64,000 nucleotides of DNA, taken from contig JBBILI010000022.1 of assembly GCA_037445025.1 (NCBI GenBank), positions 1-64,000 of the forward strand, written 5' to 3'. The notes under the pieces were generated by a model. That model worked only from the letters and a program-made list of their open reading frames with translations. It was not told where the DNA came from and ran no database searches. The stretch's first letter is position 1; each line of letters opens with the position of its first letter. Made by a program: the position numbers and the translations under genes. Of this stretch, positions 8,141-17,026 are shown in pieces. Origin of the DNA: CAIQQQ01 sp037445025 (GTDB taxonomy: Bacteria > Pseudomonadota > Alphaproteobacteria > Acetobacterales > Acetobacteraceae).

Positions 8141-11100
8141 TCGCCATCCTGCCGCCCGGCGACATGCAGGCCGAGATCGCGACCGAAGTCCTGATCATCG
8201 GCGCCGGCGCCGGCGGGCTGGTGGCCGCCCTGGCCGCCCGGGCGCAGGGCCGCGAGGTGATCGTGCTCGAACGCGACCCGACCCCGAGCGGCTCCACCGC
8301 GCTGTCCTCCGGGTTCATCCCCGCGGCCGGCACAGCATTCCAGCGCGCAATCGGCGTGGACGACGACACGCCCGGTCTGCTGTCAGCCGATATCCTCGCC
8401 AAGTCCCACCAGCTGGGTGACCCGGCGGAGGCGCTGCGCGTGGCCAGCGCCATCGGTCCCGCGCTGGAATGGCTCGCCACCGCGCACGGCATGCCGTTCG
8501 AGGTGCTGCAGGGCTTCCGCTACCCCGGCCACAGCCGCCTGCGCATGCATGCCGTGCCGGAGCACACCGGGGCGGGCCTGATGGCGCGCCTGCTGGCGGC
8601 AGCCGAGGCGGCCGACGTGCAAATCGTGCCGAACGCCCTGGCCACCACCCTGTTCGCCGACGAGACCGGTCGCATCCACGGCGTGCGGTTTCAGCGGCCC
8701 GACGGCAACACCGAGGATGTCGGCTGTGACCGGCTGATCCTGGCCTGCAACGGCTATGGCGGCGCGCCCGAGCTGGTACGCCGGCTGATCCCGGAGATGC
8801 AAGACGCGCTGTATTTCGGCCATGCCGGCAACCAGGGCGACGCGCTGCGCTGGGGCGAGGCGCTGGGCGCGCAGCCGATGGATCTCGGCGCCTACCAGGG
8901 CCACGGTGCCGTGGCGCATCCGCACGGCGTGCTGATCACCTGGGCGCTGATGATGGAAGGCGGCGTGCAGATCAACACGCTCGGCCGCCGCTTCTGGAAC
9001 GAGCACGAGGGCTATTCCGAGGCGGCGGTGGCGGTCCTGGGCCAGCCCGGCGGGGTGGTGTGGAACGTGTACGACGCGCGCCTGCACGCGCTGGGGATGA
9101 CCTTTCCCGACTATCGCGGAGCCGAGGCGATGGGCGCCGTGCGCCGTGCTGAGACGGTGGCCGAACTCGCGGCCGTTCTGTCGCTCCCCGAAGCGGCCCT
9201 GGCGGAGACTCTGGCGGAGGTGGCGGCCCTCGCCGCGCATGGCGGGACAGACCGGTTCGGCCGCGGCTTCACAGCACCCGCGCTGCAGCCGCCCTACCAC
9301 GCCGTGCGTGTCACCGGCGCGCTGTTCCACACCCAGGGCGGGCTGCGTGTGGACGCTCAGGCCCGCCTGCTGCGCGCCGACGGCACGCCGCTGCCCAATC
9401 TCTGCGCCGTCGGCGGCGCGGCCCGCGGCGTGTCGGGTCCGGCCGTGTGGGGTTACCTTTCCGGCAACGGCCTGCTCACCGCCGTCGCCTATGGCTGGCT
9501 GGCCGGGCGCGTTGACATGGCCGAGCCGGAGACGGCATGGCCGCAGCGCACCACGGCCCATTCGACCGCCGCGCGTGAGGAGACAGCAGCCCAGGTGAAG
9601 GCCCCCTCCCCGCCATCGACCGATGCCGCGGTCGCCCGGCGCGTTGCCGCCCTGCGATGGCAGATCGAGAACAACCGCGCCGCCTTCGACCAGCAGGCGC
9701 ATCTGCCGATGCAGCTGGAGTTCCTGCGCGACCTGCTGCTCGGCCTGCGCCGGACCCGCGTGTGGCGGCTCATCAAGCTGCTGCGCCGGATCAAGCAGCG
9801 CCTGCGCGGCCGCATCACGCCCGACCCGCTGGAGACGGCGCTCGCCGCCCTCAGCGCCGCCAGCCGGCTGAAGACGCGCCCGGACGTGCGAAAGCTGCTG
9901 CATCCGGAGCACGACTACGCCACCTGGATCGCCACCACCGAGCCAGGCCTGCAGGCCCAGCTGCTGGGCGCGAATCCCGGCCGCGTGCCGCTCGCCATGG
10001 CGGTGCCAGGCCCGAACCTGCCGGCAGATCTCGCCACCGTCACCACGCCCTGGACCGTGCTGCTGGCGCCGAGCTGCCATCTCGCGCCGGACGCGGAGGC
10101 GATCATCGCCGCCAGTCTCGCCGACAACGCGGCCGTCGACCTGCTCTACACCGACGCCGACACGCGCGACGCCGCAGGCCAGCGCCACAGCCCGGATTTC
10201 CGGCCGGACTGGGACCCCGACCAGCATCTCGGCCGGGACCTGCTGGCCGGGCTGCTGGTCTGCCGCACCGACCTGCTGCGCACGCCCGGCCTGCTCGACG
10301 ATCTGCCGGAAGAGGCCACGCTGTTCGCCCTCTCGCTGCGCCTGGCCGACCAGGCAAGCGCCGAACGGATCCGCCATATCCCGGCCGTCCTCTGCCACAT
10401 GGACACGCAGCCCGACCGCCGCGAGGCCCGACGCGCCGCCGCCCAGCGCCATCTGGGAGACGCCGCGACGGTCACCGTGGTCCCGCACGGCCTGCGCATC
10501 CAGCCGTATCTCCCCGCCATTCTGCCGCGCGTCTCGCTGATCATCCCCACGCGCGACCGGCCGGACCTGCTCGGCCCCTGTCTCGACGGGCTGCTGACCG
10601 GCACCGACTATCCCGACCTCGAACTGGTGCTCATCGACAACGGCAGCACCGACCCCGCGGCCCTCGCCCTGCTGACCCAGGCAGCGCAGGACCCGCGCGT
10701 GCGGGTGATCCGTGACGACGGCGCGTTCAACTGGTCACGCCTCAACAATGTCGGCGCCGCCGCCGCCACCGGCGCGGTGCTGGTGCTGCTGAACAACGAC
10801 ACGGCGATGCCCGATCCGCACTGGCTCACCGAACTGGTGCGCCACGTGCTCCGCCCCGAGATCGGCGCGGTCGGACCGATGCTGCTCTACCCCGACGGCC
10901 GCATCCAGCATGCCGGCATCGCCATCGACGACCACGGCAACGCACGGCATCTGTTCCGCCTGCGCCACGGCAGCGACCCCGGCCCGAACGGCCTGCTGGG
11001 TGTGGTCCGCAGCGTGAGCGGTGTCACCGGCGCATGCCTCGCGGTGCGGCGCGACGTCTACCAGGAAGCCGGCGGGCCGACCGAGGCCCTGGCGGTCGCG

Positions 11101-11349
11101 TGCAACGACGTCGATTTCTGCCTGCGGCTGCAGGCACTGGGCTACCGCAACCTCTGGACCCCGTTCGCCGTCGTCGAACATCGGGAACTCGCCTCCCGCG
11201 GCGCCGATGCCTCACCGGAACGCCACGCCAGGGCGGTCCGGGAAATTCTGCGCCTGCGCCGCGAATGGGGCGGCGGGCTGCACCGCGAGCCCGGCGTGAA
11301 TGCGAACCTCATCATCGTCGATGAAGAACTCTGGCTGCGGGGCGCGTAG
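8137..11349 (+). CDS. Fusion protein: FAD-dependent oxidoreductase + GT2 glycosyltransferase
   Basis: A single uninterrupted 1070-residue frame carrying two normally separate enzymes. Residues ~15-457 are a fumarate reductase/ketosteroid-dehydrogenase type flavoprotein: VLIIGAGAGGL (dinucleotide loop at ~19-29), then STALSSGFIPAAGT, LACNGYGG and the C-terminal FAD contact VWGYLSGNGLLTA. A Ser/Ala/Pro-rich linker (~460-500) and a basic helical stretch follow. The glycosyltransferase part has a degenerate first GT2-like lobe (LLYTDADTRD ~672, FRPDWDPDQ) and a complete second lobe (VSLIIPTRDRPDLL ~799, LIDNGS, LVLLNNDTAMP ~884). It starts at GTG 8137, overlapping the upstream stop, or at ATG 8164. 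A separate internal start (ATG 9517) has no good ribosome site. The function of the fusion is unknown. Confidence 0.8.
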   Translation: MIAILPPGDMQAEIATEVLIIGAGAGGLVAALAARAQGREVIVLERDPTPSGSTALSSGFIPAAGTAFQRAIGVDDDTPGLLSADILAKSHQLGDPAEALRVASAIGPALEWLATAHGMPFEVLQGFRYPGHSRLRMHAVPEHTGAGLMARLLAAAEAADVQIVPNALATTLFADETGRIHGVRFQRPDGNTEDVGCDRLILACNGYGGAPELVRRLIPEMQDALYFGHAGNQGDALRWGEALGAQPMDLGAYQGHGAVAHPHGVLITWALMMEGGVQINTLGRRFWNEHEGYSEAAVAVLGQPGGVVWNVYDARLHALGMTFPDYRGAEAMGAVRRAETVAELAAVLSLPEAALAETLAEVAALAAHGGTDRFGRGFTAPALQPPYHAVRVTGALFHTQGGLRVDAQARLLRADGTPLPNLCAVGGAARGVSGPAVWGYLSGNGLLTAVAYGWLAGRVDMAEPETAWPQRTTAHSTAAREETAAQVKAPSPPSTDAAVARRVAALRWQIENNRAAFDQQAHLPMQLEFLRDLLLGLRRTRVWRLIKLLRRIKQRLRGRITPDPLETALAALSAASRLKTRPDVRKLLHPEHDYATWIATTEPGLQAQLLGANPGRVPLAMAVPGPNLPADLATVTTPWTVLLAPSCHLAPDAEAIIAASLADNAAVDLLYTDADTRDAAGQRHSPDFRPDWDPDQHLGRDLLAGLLVCRTDLLRTPGLLDDLPEEATLFALSLRLADQASAERIRHIPAVLCHMDTQPDRREARRAAAQRHLGDAATVTVVPHGLRIQPYLPAILPRVSLIIPTRDRPDLLGPCLDGLLTGTDYPDLELVLIDNGSTDPAALALLTQAAQDPRVRVIRDDGAFNWSRLNNVGAAAATGAVLVLLNNDTAMPDPHWLTELVRHVLRPEIGAVGPMLLYPDGRIQHAGIAIDDHGNARHLFRLRHGSDPGPNGLLGVVRSVSGVTGACLAVRRDVYQEAGGPTEALAVACNDVDFCLRLQALGYRNLWTPFAVVEHRELASRGADASPERHARAVREILRLRREWGGGLHREPGVNANLIIVDEELWLRGA

Positions 11350-11365
11350 GTCGCAGGTGGAGAAG

Positions 11366-11387
11366 GGAGGCCAAGGGCTCGGCCTCC
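11366..11387. terminator. Stem-loop between convergent genes
   Basis: GGAGGCC and GGCCTCC form a 7 bp stem with an 8-base loop, 17 bases after the fusion gene stop and about 50 bases from the rlmN stop. Its position between convergent genes suits a bidirectional terminator, although there is no T-run. Confidence 0.4.
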
Positions 11388-11440
11388 TCCCGCGAAGCGC
11401 CTGCGTCACCCGAAACGCCCCGCTTCTTTTCAGCTTCCGG

Positions 11441-12613
11441 CTATACTTCCCCAGCCCGTTCGCGGCGGCTCTCGGTGCGGAGCTGGCCGCAGGCGGCCAG
11501 GATGTCGCGGCCGCGCGGGGTGCGGACGGGGCTGCTGAACCCGGCATCCATCACGATGCGGGCGAAGGCATCGATGCTCGCTTGCGTGCTGGTCTCGTAC
11601 GGGCTGCCGGGCCAGGGATTGAACGGGATCAGGTTCACCTTGGCGGGAATGCCGGCGATCAGCCGGATCAGCTCTCTGGCATCGGCTTCGCTGTCATTGA
11701 GGCCCTTCAGCATCACGTATTCGAAGGTGATCCGCCGTGCGTTGCTCGCCGCGGGGTAGCGCTTGCACGCCGCGATCAGCTCCTGGATCGGGTATTTCCG
11801 GTTGAGCGGCACGATCTCGTCGCGCAGATCGTCGCGCACCGCATGCAGCGACACCGCGAGGTTGACGCTGAGCTCCGCACCCGCACGGTCCATCATCGGC
11901 ACCACGCCGGAGGTGGAGAGCGTGATGCGCCGGCGTGACAGGCCGATGCCTTCGCCGTCCATGACGATCTTCATCGCCTTGGCCACGTTCTCGTAGTTGT
12001 ACAGCGGCTCGCCCATGCCCATCAGCACGATGGTGGAGAGCAGGCGCGGCGTTTCACCCTTCGGGCTCGGCCATTCGCCGTAGCTGTCCCGCGCCCCCAT
12101 GAACTGGCCGACGATCTCGGCGGCGCCGAGGTTGCGCACCAGCGTCTGTGTGCCGGTGTGGCAGAACCGGCAGGACAGGGTGCAGCCGACCTGGCTGGAG
12201 ATGCACACCGCACCGCGATCCTCGGTGCGGTCGGGGATATAGACGGTCTCCGCCTCCTGCCCGTCGCGGAAGCGGAACAGGAATTTCCGCGTGTCATCCG
12301 TGCTGGTCTGCACCACAGCCGCTTCGGGGCGGCCGATGACGAAGCGTTCGGCCAGCTTCTGCTGCATCGGCCGGGCGATCGACGACATCTTCGCGAAATC
12401 GGTCTCGCCCTGGTAGTAGATCCAGTGCCAGAGCTGCTTGGCGCGGAACGGCTTCTCGCCGATGGCCGCCAGTTCGGCGATCAGCTCGTCGCGGTCCAGG
12501 CCCACCAGATCGCGCCTGCCATCGGCGGTCTGCGGCGTGGGCGGGTTGAAGCGCGCGGTCTTGGCCAGGATGCGGATGCGTTCGGCTTCGGTAAGGTCGA
12601 GAGCCGCGCTCAT
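11441..12613 (-). CDS. rlmN: 23S rRNA (adenine-2503-C2)-methyltransferase RlmN
   Basis: A 390-residue radical-SAM enzyme. It carries the CxxxCxxC cluster motif in CTLSCRFCHTGTQ (~174-186), the neighbouring VCISSQVGC, GMGEPLYNYENV (~228), the methyl-carrying cysteine region near the C-terminus (GRDILAACGQL), and the N-terminal KPFRAKQLWHWIY. RlmN methylates A2503 of 23S rRNA and A37 of some tRNAs. The ATG at 12613 overlaps the stop of the upstream gene in an ATGA arrangement, which decides the start. Co-transcription with the upstream IalB-like gene is likely. Confidence 0.96.
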   Translation of the reverse strand: MSAALDLTEAERIRILAKTARFNPPTPQTADGRRDLVGLDRDELIAELAAIGEKPFRAKQLWHWIYYQGETDFAKMSSIARPMQQKLAERFVIGRPEAAVVQTSTDDTRKFLFRFRDGQEAETVYIPDRTEDRGAVCISSQVGCTLSCRFCHTGTQTLVRNLGAAEIVGQFMGARDSYGEWPSPKGETPRLLSTIVLMGMGEPLYNYENVAKAMKIVMDGEGIGLSRRRITLSTSGVVPMMDRAGAELSVNLAVSLHAVRDDLRDEIVPLNRKYPIQELIAACKRYPAASNARRITFEYVMLKGLNDSEADARELIRLIAGIPAKVNLIPFNPWPGSPYETSTQASIDAFARIVMDAGFSSPVRTPRGRDILAACGQLRTESRRERAGEV

Positions 12614-13185
12614 TTCGCGGGGCACGCCTTGTTGATGGCGTCATAGGCCTTGCTGAAGCCCCTGAGGCTGAACGTGTCGGTCACGTTGCCGCCTTTCGGG
12701 TTGGGCGAGCGCACCAGCACCTGGTTGGCCTTGGCGAAGGCGGCCACCGCGGCCTTGCCGTCGCGCGCGAAGGCGCTGCGGCCGGCGGTGTAGAAATCAA
12801 GCGAGGCCTGCTCCGCCTGCACCAGCACGCTGGTGCCGGGGGCGTAGGTGAAGCCGGCGGTGATCGCCACCGCGTCCCGCCCGCCCACCCGGTCGGTGAC
12901 GGTGAGGATCACGGAGCCCCGCCCGGTGACGACGGGCACCGCGTTCTTCACCCGCGTGAAGGCGTAGCACACGGTCTGCCCGGCCTCGACATGGGTGGCG
13001 GCTTCCCAGTCATCCCATTTGCCGATCGCCTTCGGCGCGTTGGCATTGACTGTGGGATGCGGCGCTGGCTTGGCGGGCGGCTTGGTGTCTGCGGCCAGCG
13101 CCAGAGCGGGCATGGCGGCAACAACGATGGCGATCAACAGGGACATGGGGCGCATGGGGTGACAGATACGGATCTGCGGCTTCAC
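12610..13185 (-). CDS. IalB-family (invasion-associated locus B) secreted protein
   Basis: A 191-residue protein with a signal peptide (PMSLLIAIVVAAMPALALAA, ~13-32) followed by a proline/lysine-rich linker. The domain then opens GKWDDWEAATHVEAGQTVCY, with repeated beta-rich segments (SVILTVTDRVGGRDAVAITA) and the C-terminal TFSLRGFSKAYDAINKAC, a pattern typical of the periplasmic IalB family. The molecular role is not established. Two cysteines could form a disulphide. Later methionines at 13155 or 13146 are equally good starts, because the signal peptide begins there. It overlaps rlmN by 4 bases. Confidence 0.75.
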   Translation of the reverse strand: MKPQIRICHPMRPMSLLIAIVVAAMPALALAADTKPPAKPAPHPTVNANAPKAIGKWDDWEAATHVEAGQTVCYAFTRVKNAVPVVTGRGSVILTVTDRVGGRDAVAITAGFTYAPGTSVLVQAEQASLDFYTAGRSAFARDGKAAVAAFAKANQVLVRSPNPKGGNVTDTFSLRGFSKAYDAINKACPAK

Positions 13186-13202
13186 TCACAAGCGCGGCGT
13201 GC

Positions 13203-13781
13203 TCATGTCTCTGTCTCGTTAGGTTTCATCCATTCCGGCACGTTGCGGCGAAACACCGGATGGCCGTGGCCTTCGGGCGCCGGCGCGGGGGCGGCGCCGC
13301 CGCTCATCACCGGGCGGTCGGCGAAGCGGCCATGCTGCAGCAGCCGGTCGTACAGCACCAGGGCGCCGGCCACCGACAGGTTCAGCGAGAACCGGGTGGG
13401 GATCTGCACCACGTGCCGGCAGCGCGCGAGCAGGGCGGGCGACAGGCCGGAGCGCTCCGGCCCCAGCACATAGGCGGCGTTGAGCGGATGGCGGAACGAG
13501 GGCAGCGCGGTCGCGTCCTCGGTGCGCTCGATGCCCACCAGCACGCAGCCCTGCGGCATGGTCAGGTCATCGAGCGTGGCGTAGCGGTAGAGCGGCACGT
13601 GGCTGGCGGTGTCGGAGGTGTCGGCGCTGCGGGCGGCCCGGGCGTCGAACCCGGCGGCGACGGTGAAGCAGAACGAGGCGCCGAACGCGTGCGCGGTGCG
13701 CAGCAGGGCCCCGACATTGGCGGATTTGGACACACCTTCGGCGCCGATGCCGAAATAGCCGCGCGTTCTGGCAAGAGACAT
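13203..13781 (-). CDS. SpoU/TrmH-family RNA 2'-O-ribose methyltransferase
   Basis: A 192-residue SPOUT methyltransferase. All three family motifs are present: SANVGALLRTAHAFGA (motif 1, ~21-36), YVLGPERSGLSPALL (motif 2, ~104-118) and IPTRFSLNLSVAGALVLYD (motif 3, ~128-146), which together build the knotted SAM site. It should methylate a ribose of tRNA or rRNA, but the target cannot be read. There is a short C-terminal tail after the domain. Its start lies close to, and divergent from, the next methyltransferase gene. Confidence 0.9.
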   Translation of the reverse strand: MSLARTRGYFGIGAEGVSKSANVGALLRTAHAFGASFCFTVAAGFDARAARSADTSDTASHVPLYRYATLDDLTMPQGCVLVGIERTEDATALPSFRHPLNAAYVLGPERSGLSPALLARCRHVVQIPTRFSLNLSVAGALVLYDRLLQHGRFADRPVMSGGAAPAPAPEGHGHPVFRRNVPEWMKPNETET

Positions 13782-13803
13782 GACGTTGCTTTATGCCGCT
13801 GGC

Positions 13804-15054
13804 ATGACCGACGCAACCGATGCGCGCCTGGCCGCGCAGTACGAGGCCTATCCCTACCCCGAGCGTGATCCGCGTGACGAGCGCAAGCGGCTCGTCGTGG
13901 GCAGCCCCAGCCATCTGCGCGAGGTGGATTTCTGGGTGTTCGGCGCCCGGCGCCCGGCCGGCACGCCGCTCAACGCCCTGGTGGCCGGCGGCGGCACCGG
14001 CGACGGCACCATCATGCTGGCCACCCAGCTGACCCGCGACAATCGTCCCGGCACGGTCACCTATCTCGACCGCTCGGCGGCCGCGCTGAAGATCGCCCGC
14101 GCCCGGGCCGAGGCCCGCGGCCTCACCAACATCGATTTTCGCACCGGCTCCCTGCTCGACCTGCCGACTCTGGGCCTCGGTCCGTTCGACTACATCGACT
14201 GCTGCGGCGTGCTGCATCATCTGCCGGAGCCGGCCGACGGGCTGCAGGCGCTGCTGTCCGTGCTGGCGCCGGGCGGCGGCATGGGGCTGATGGTGTATGC
14301 GCCGCACGGCCGCACCGGCGTCTACATGCTGCAGGACGCGCTGCGCGCGCTGGCGCCGGCCGACCAGGCGCCGGCCGCGCGGCTCGACATCGCGCGGCGG
14401 GTGATGCGCACCTTGCCGGAGAGCGCCTGGCTGCGCTTCAACCGCAATTTCGGCGACCATCTCACCGGTGGCGACGCCGGCCTGTACGATCTCCTGCTCA
14501 ATCCGCGCGACCGTGCCTATGATGTGCCCGCCCTGGCATCCCTGCTCGGCGAGGCCGGGCTGGCTGTCTGTGCGTGGATGGAGCCGATGCGCTACGACCC
14601 CGCCACCTATCTCGCCGATCCGAGGCTGCGCACGCTGGCAGAGGCGCTGGACCCGATCGCCCGCGCCGCCCTGGCCGAAAATCTGTGCGGCAACATCAGC
14701 ACCCATGTCGTCTATTGCCGCCGAGCGGCCGAGCCGGTGGTGCAGGCCGATCCGTTCGCGGCGGACGCCGTGCCGATCGTCCGCGAGATGCCGGCGTCGG
14801 AGATGGCCGCCGCCATCCTGCCGGACGGGGTGCTGCCGATGCTGTTCGACGGGCTGCGCGTGCCGGTGCCGCTGCCCAAGCTGGGCTCCGCCATCCTGCG
14901 ACTTGTTGATGGCACCCGCAGCGTCGGCGCGATCGAGGCGGAGCTGGTCGGGCGCGGCCTGGAGGCCATGACGGTCCGCCGCGCCTGGCGGGAGACGTGG
15001 GAGCGGATGAACGCGCTGAACCGGGTGCTGCTGGTGCCGCCGAAGGTATTGTAG
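13804..15054 (+). CDS. Class I SAM-dependent methyltransferase with C-terminal extension
   Basis: A 416-residue protein. After the N-terminal LAAQYEAYPYPERDP, motif I is ALVAGGGTGDGTIMLA (~57-72), followed by TYLDRSAAALKIARA (motif II) and YIDCCGVLHHLPEP (~133-146). This is the standard SAM-binding order. The last ~90 residues (from about DAVPIVREMPASEM) form a separate region resembling a winged-helix/PqqD-like end module, with no assignment. The substrate is unknown. ATG 13804 is chosen because ATG 13780 overlaps the start of the divergent gene, but the longer form is possible. It ends at an AT-rich hairpin repeat. Confidence 0.8.
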   Translation: MTDATDARLAAQYEAYPYPERDPRDERKRLVVGSPSHLREVDFWVFGARRPAGTPLNALVAGGGTGDGTIMLATQLTRDNRPGTVTYLDRSAAALKIARARAEARGLTNIDFRTGSLLDLPTLGLGPFDYIDCCGVLHHLPEPADGLQALLSVLAPGGGMGLMVYAPHGRTGVYMLQDALRALAPADQAPAARLDIARRVMRTLPESAWLRFNRNFGDHLTGGDAGLYDLLLNPRDRAYDVPALASLLGEAGLAVCAWMEPMRYDPATYLADPRLRTLAEALDPIARAALAENLCGNISTHVVYCRRAAEPVVQADPFAADAVPIVREMPASEMAAAILPDGVLPMLFDGLRVPVPLPKLGSAILRLVDGTRSVGAIEAELVGRGLEAMTVRRAWRETWERMNALNRVLLVPPKVL

Positions 15055-15060
15055 GAAGGA

Positions 15061-15185
15061 AAGGTCTTCTTTTCTGAAGAAAAGAAGCAAAAGACTTTCA
15101 AACGTTGGACCCGGACCTTTCCGGAAAGATACAGGCCCAACGTTAGAAAGTTTTTTGGTTCTTTTTTTCAAAATAGAACCGCTTC
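15061..15185. repeat. AT-rich paired-hairpin element, locus 1 (inward type)
   Basis: The left unit CTTCTTTTCTGAAGAAAAGAAG (15066-15087) is followed by CAAAAGACTTT. A ~45-base centre has ends that pair (AACGTTGG / CCAACGTT). The right unit is GGTTCTTTTTTTCAAAATAGAACC (15157-15180). The right unit is the reverse complement of a diverged left unit, so the whole is one large nested palindrome. It separates convergent genes and may end transcription from both sides. Related loci are at 26250, 33061, 39825, 48503 and 58809. Confidence 0.8.
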
Positions 15186-15191
15186 CTTCCT

Positions 15192-16067
15192 TCAATGCAT
15201 AATCAAAACCGGCATATCAATCCCATCCAGCACCGTCTGGGTAAAGCCACCAAACAGCACCTCCCGCAGCCGGCTATGGCTGTAGCCGCCCATCACGATC
15301 AGGCTGGCGCCGAGCGTGCGCGCCTCTTCCAGCAGCGCGGCCTGCGGCCTGCGGCCGGCGGCGGCCACGTGCTGCGCCACCGTCGCGCTGTTGTGCCAGA
15401 TCAGGCTGCGCACCAGCAGACCGGCGGTGTCGCCGGCGTCAGGCTTTTCGTGCTCGCCCACCGACACCACCACCACCTTGGCCGCACGGTCGATCACCGG
15501 CATGGCGCCGGTCACCGCGCGGGCGGCCTCGGGCGTGTCCTTCCAGGCAATGACGACGGTGCCGAACAGGCTGTCGGGCAGGGTGGCGGGCACCAGCAAG
15601 GTGGGGCGACCGGTCTCCATGAGGGCCGCCTCCTGCGCCTCGCGCGCCGCCTCGCGCCCGGGGCGCGGCCCGCCGACCACAACGACATCGGCGAACCGGC
15701 CATATTCCGCGATCCAGCGGGAGACCGATCCGGTCTCGGCGGTGAAGGTCGCGGTCACCCGGTCCTCCGGCGCGGTGGCACCAAGGGCGATGTCATGGGC
15801 GGCGCAGAAGCCTTCCACGGCCAGCAGCGCCTTGGTCTGCAGCACCTGCGCATCCGCCTCCATGCGGTCGATGGTGGTCTGGTCCATCGCTCCGGTGCCC
15901 ACCCCCATGCCGCCGCTGGCCATCGACACCAGCACCTCCGACACATCGAGCCTAGCGTGCAGGAACGCGAGATGGGCGCTGAACGGCTTGGCCAGCTGCA
16001 GCGCCGCGTTGAACACCACGGCGTCCTCGGCGCCGCCGGTGGCCGAGACGAGAATATACTTGATCAT
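15192..16067 (-). CDS. Tandem-domain universal stress protein (UspA family)
   Basis: A 291-residue protein made of two Usp folds. The N-terminal half (MIKYILVSATGGAED) lacks a clear nucleotide loop. The C-terminal half has the ATP-binding signature GGYSHSRLREVLFGGFTQTVL followed by PVLIMH. Two-domain Usp proteins of this type occur in many proteobacteria and are commonly induced by oxygen limitation or stress. An FNR/CRP-like palindrome lies about 60 bases upstream (16126-16139). The stop falls just inside the edge of an AT-rich repeat. Confidence 0.9.
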   Translation of the reverse strand: MIKYILVSATGGAEDAVVFNAALQLAKPFSAHLAFLHARLDVSEVLVSMASGGMGVGTGAMDQTTIDRMEADAQVLQTKALLAVEGFCAAHDIALGATAPEDRVTATFTAETGSVSRWIAEYGRFADVVVVGGPRPGREAAREAQEAALMETGRPTLLVPATLPDSLFGTVVIAWKDTPEAARAVTGAMPVIDRAAKVVVVSVGEHEKPDAGDTAGLLVRSLIWHNSATVAQHVAAAGRRPQAALLEEARTLGASLIVMGGYSHSRLREVLFGGFTQTVLDGIDMPVLIMH

Positions 16068-16125
16068 CGGGGTGGGTCCTTGTCTGCACCTGGGCAGACG
16101 CTAACCCTGTCAGCCAGCCCCGGCC

Positions 16126-16139
16126 TTGACTCAGATCAA
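16126..16139 (-). promoter_or_regulatory. Possible FNR/CRP-family site upstream of the universal stress gene
   Basis: TTGACTCAGATCAA matches the FNR consensus TTGATnnnnATCAA with one mismatch. It is centred about 65 bases from the Usp start and overlaps the last codons of the corC-like gene. Usp genes are classic FNR/Anr targets. Similarity to the consensus is the only evidence. Confidence 0.4.
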
Positions 16140-17026
16140 GCTGCGACGCTGGTCTGCATACGCCGCACGCGCAGCCTTCGGATGCGCCGTGCGTCGCTGT
16201 CCAGCACACGGAACTCGAAGCCGCTGGGATGGCCGATCACCTCGCCCTTGGCCGGCACCCGGCCCGCCAGGGTGAACACGAGGCCGCCGATCGTGTCGAT
16301 ATCCGCCTCGCGCTCGTCCTCGGTCAGCACCTGGCCCATGCGGCTCTCGAAATCCTCCACCGGCAGACGCGCATCCATGTCCAGGCTGCCGTCGCCGCGC
16401 TCGGTCACCATGGGGCCTGCGATCTCGTCATGCTCGTCGGCGATGTCGCCCACGATGGTCTCGACGAGGTCCTCGATGGTCACCAGCCCGTCGATGCCGC
16501 CGTATTCGTCCACCACCAGAGCGAGGTGCATGCGCGCCTGGCGCATCTGCAGCAGGAGATCGAGGACCGGGATCTGCGGGGCCACCAGCAGGGGGCGGCG
16601 CAGGATGGCTTCGAGCTGAAAGGCCTCGGGCCGGCCGACATAGGCGAACACGTCCTTGATGTGGATCATGCCGACGATCTCGTCGAGCTGGTCGCGATAC
16701 ACCGGCAGGCGGGAATGGCCTTCGTGGCGGATCTGCGCGATCGCCTCGTCCAGCGTCACGTCCATGCGCATCGCCACGATATCGGCACGCGGGATCATCA
16801 CGTCATCGGCGGTGGTGCCGCGCAGGCGCAGCACGTTGGCGATCAGCGCGCGCTCCTGGCGGTCGAGCTCGGGGGCCTGGCCGGGCACGGACACGGCATC
16901 GGCCGCCTCCTGCACCAGTTCGGCGATGCTGTCGCGCACGGAATGTTCGGGGGAGCGGCGGAGAATCCGCCCGCGCAACCGGTCGAGCAGGTTGGCGCGG
17001 GAGATGGCGCGGGGCGGCGCGGTCAT
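16136..17026 (-). CDS. corC: CorC/YbeX-like CBS-domain protein (hemolysin-family)
   Basis: A 296-residue cytosolic protein. A short helical start is followed by two CBS domains (~75-190): DDVMIPRADIVAMRMDVTLD, HSRLPVYRDQLDEIVGMIHI, then VVDEYGGIDGLVTIEDLVE. A C-terminal transporter-associated CorC_HlyC domain follows (DTIGGLVFTLAGRVPAKGE). The family is linked to magnesium/cobalt efflux and, by gene context, to ribosome function. It overlaps ybeY by 4 bases (ATGA), which fixes the start at 17026. An earlier ATG at 17092 lies inside ybeY. Confidence 0.9.
   Translation of the reverse strand: MTAPPRAISRANLLDRLRGRILRRSPEHSVRDSIAELVQEAADAVSVPGQAPELDRQERALIANVLRLRGTTADDVMIPRADIVAMRMDVTLDEAIAQIRHEGHSRLPVYRDQLDEIVGMIHIKDVFAYVGRPEAFQLEAILRRPLLVAPQIPVLDLLLQMRQARMHLALVVDEYGGIDGLVTIEDLVETIVGDIADEHDEIAGPMVTERGDGSLDMDARLPVEDFESRMGQVLTEDEREADIDTIGGLVFTLAGRVPAKGEVIGHPSGFEFRVLDSDARRIRRLRVRRMQTSVAA

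Noticed and set aside
8383..10488. 701-codon minus-strand open frame opposite the fusion gene
   Set aside because: Antisense by-product of GC bias. No domain is seen, while the plus strand has FAD and GT2 motifs.
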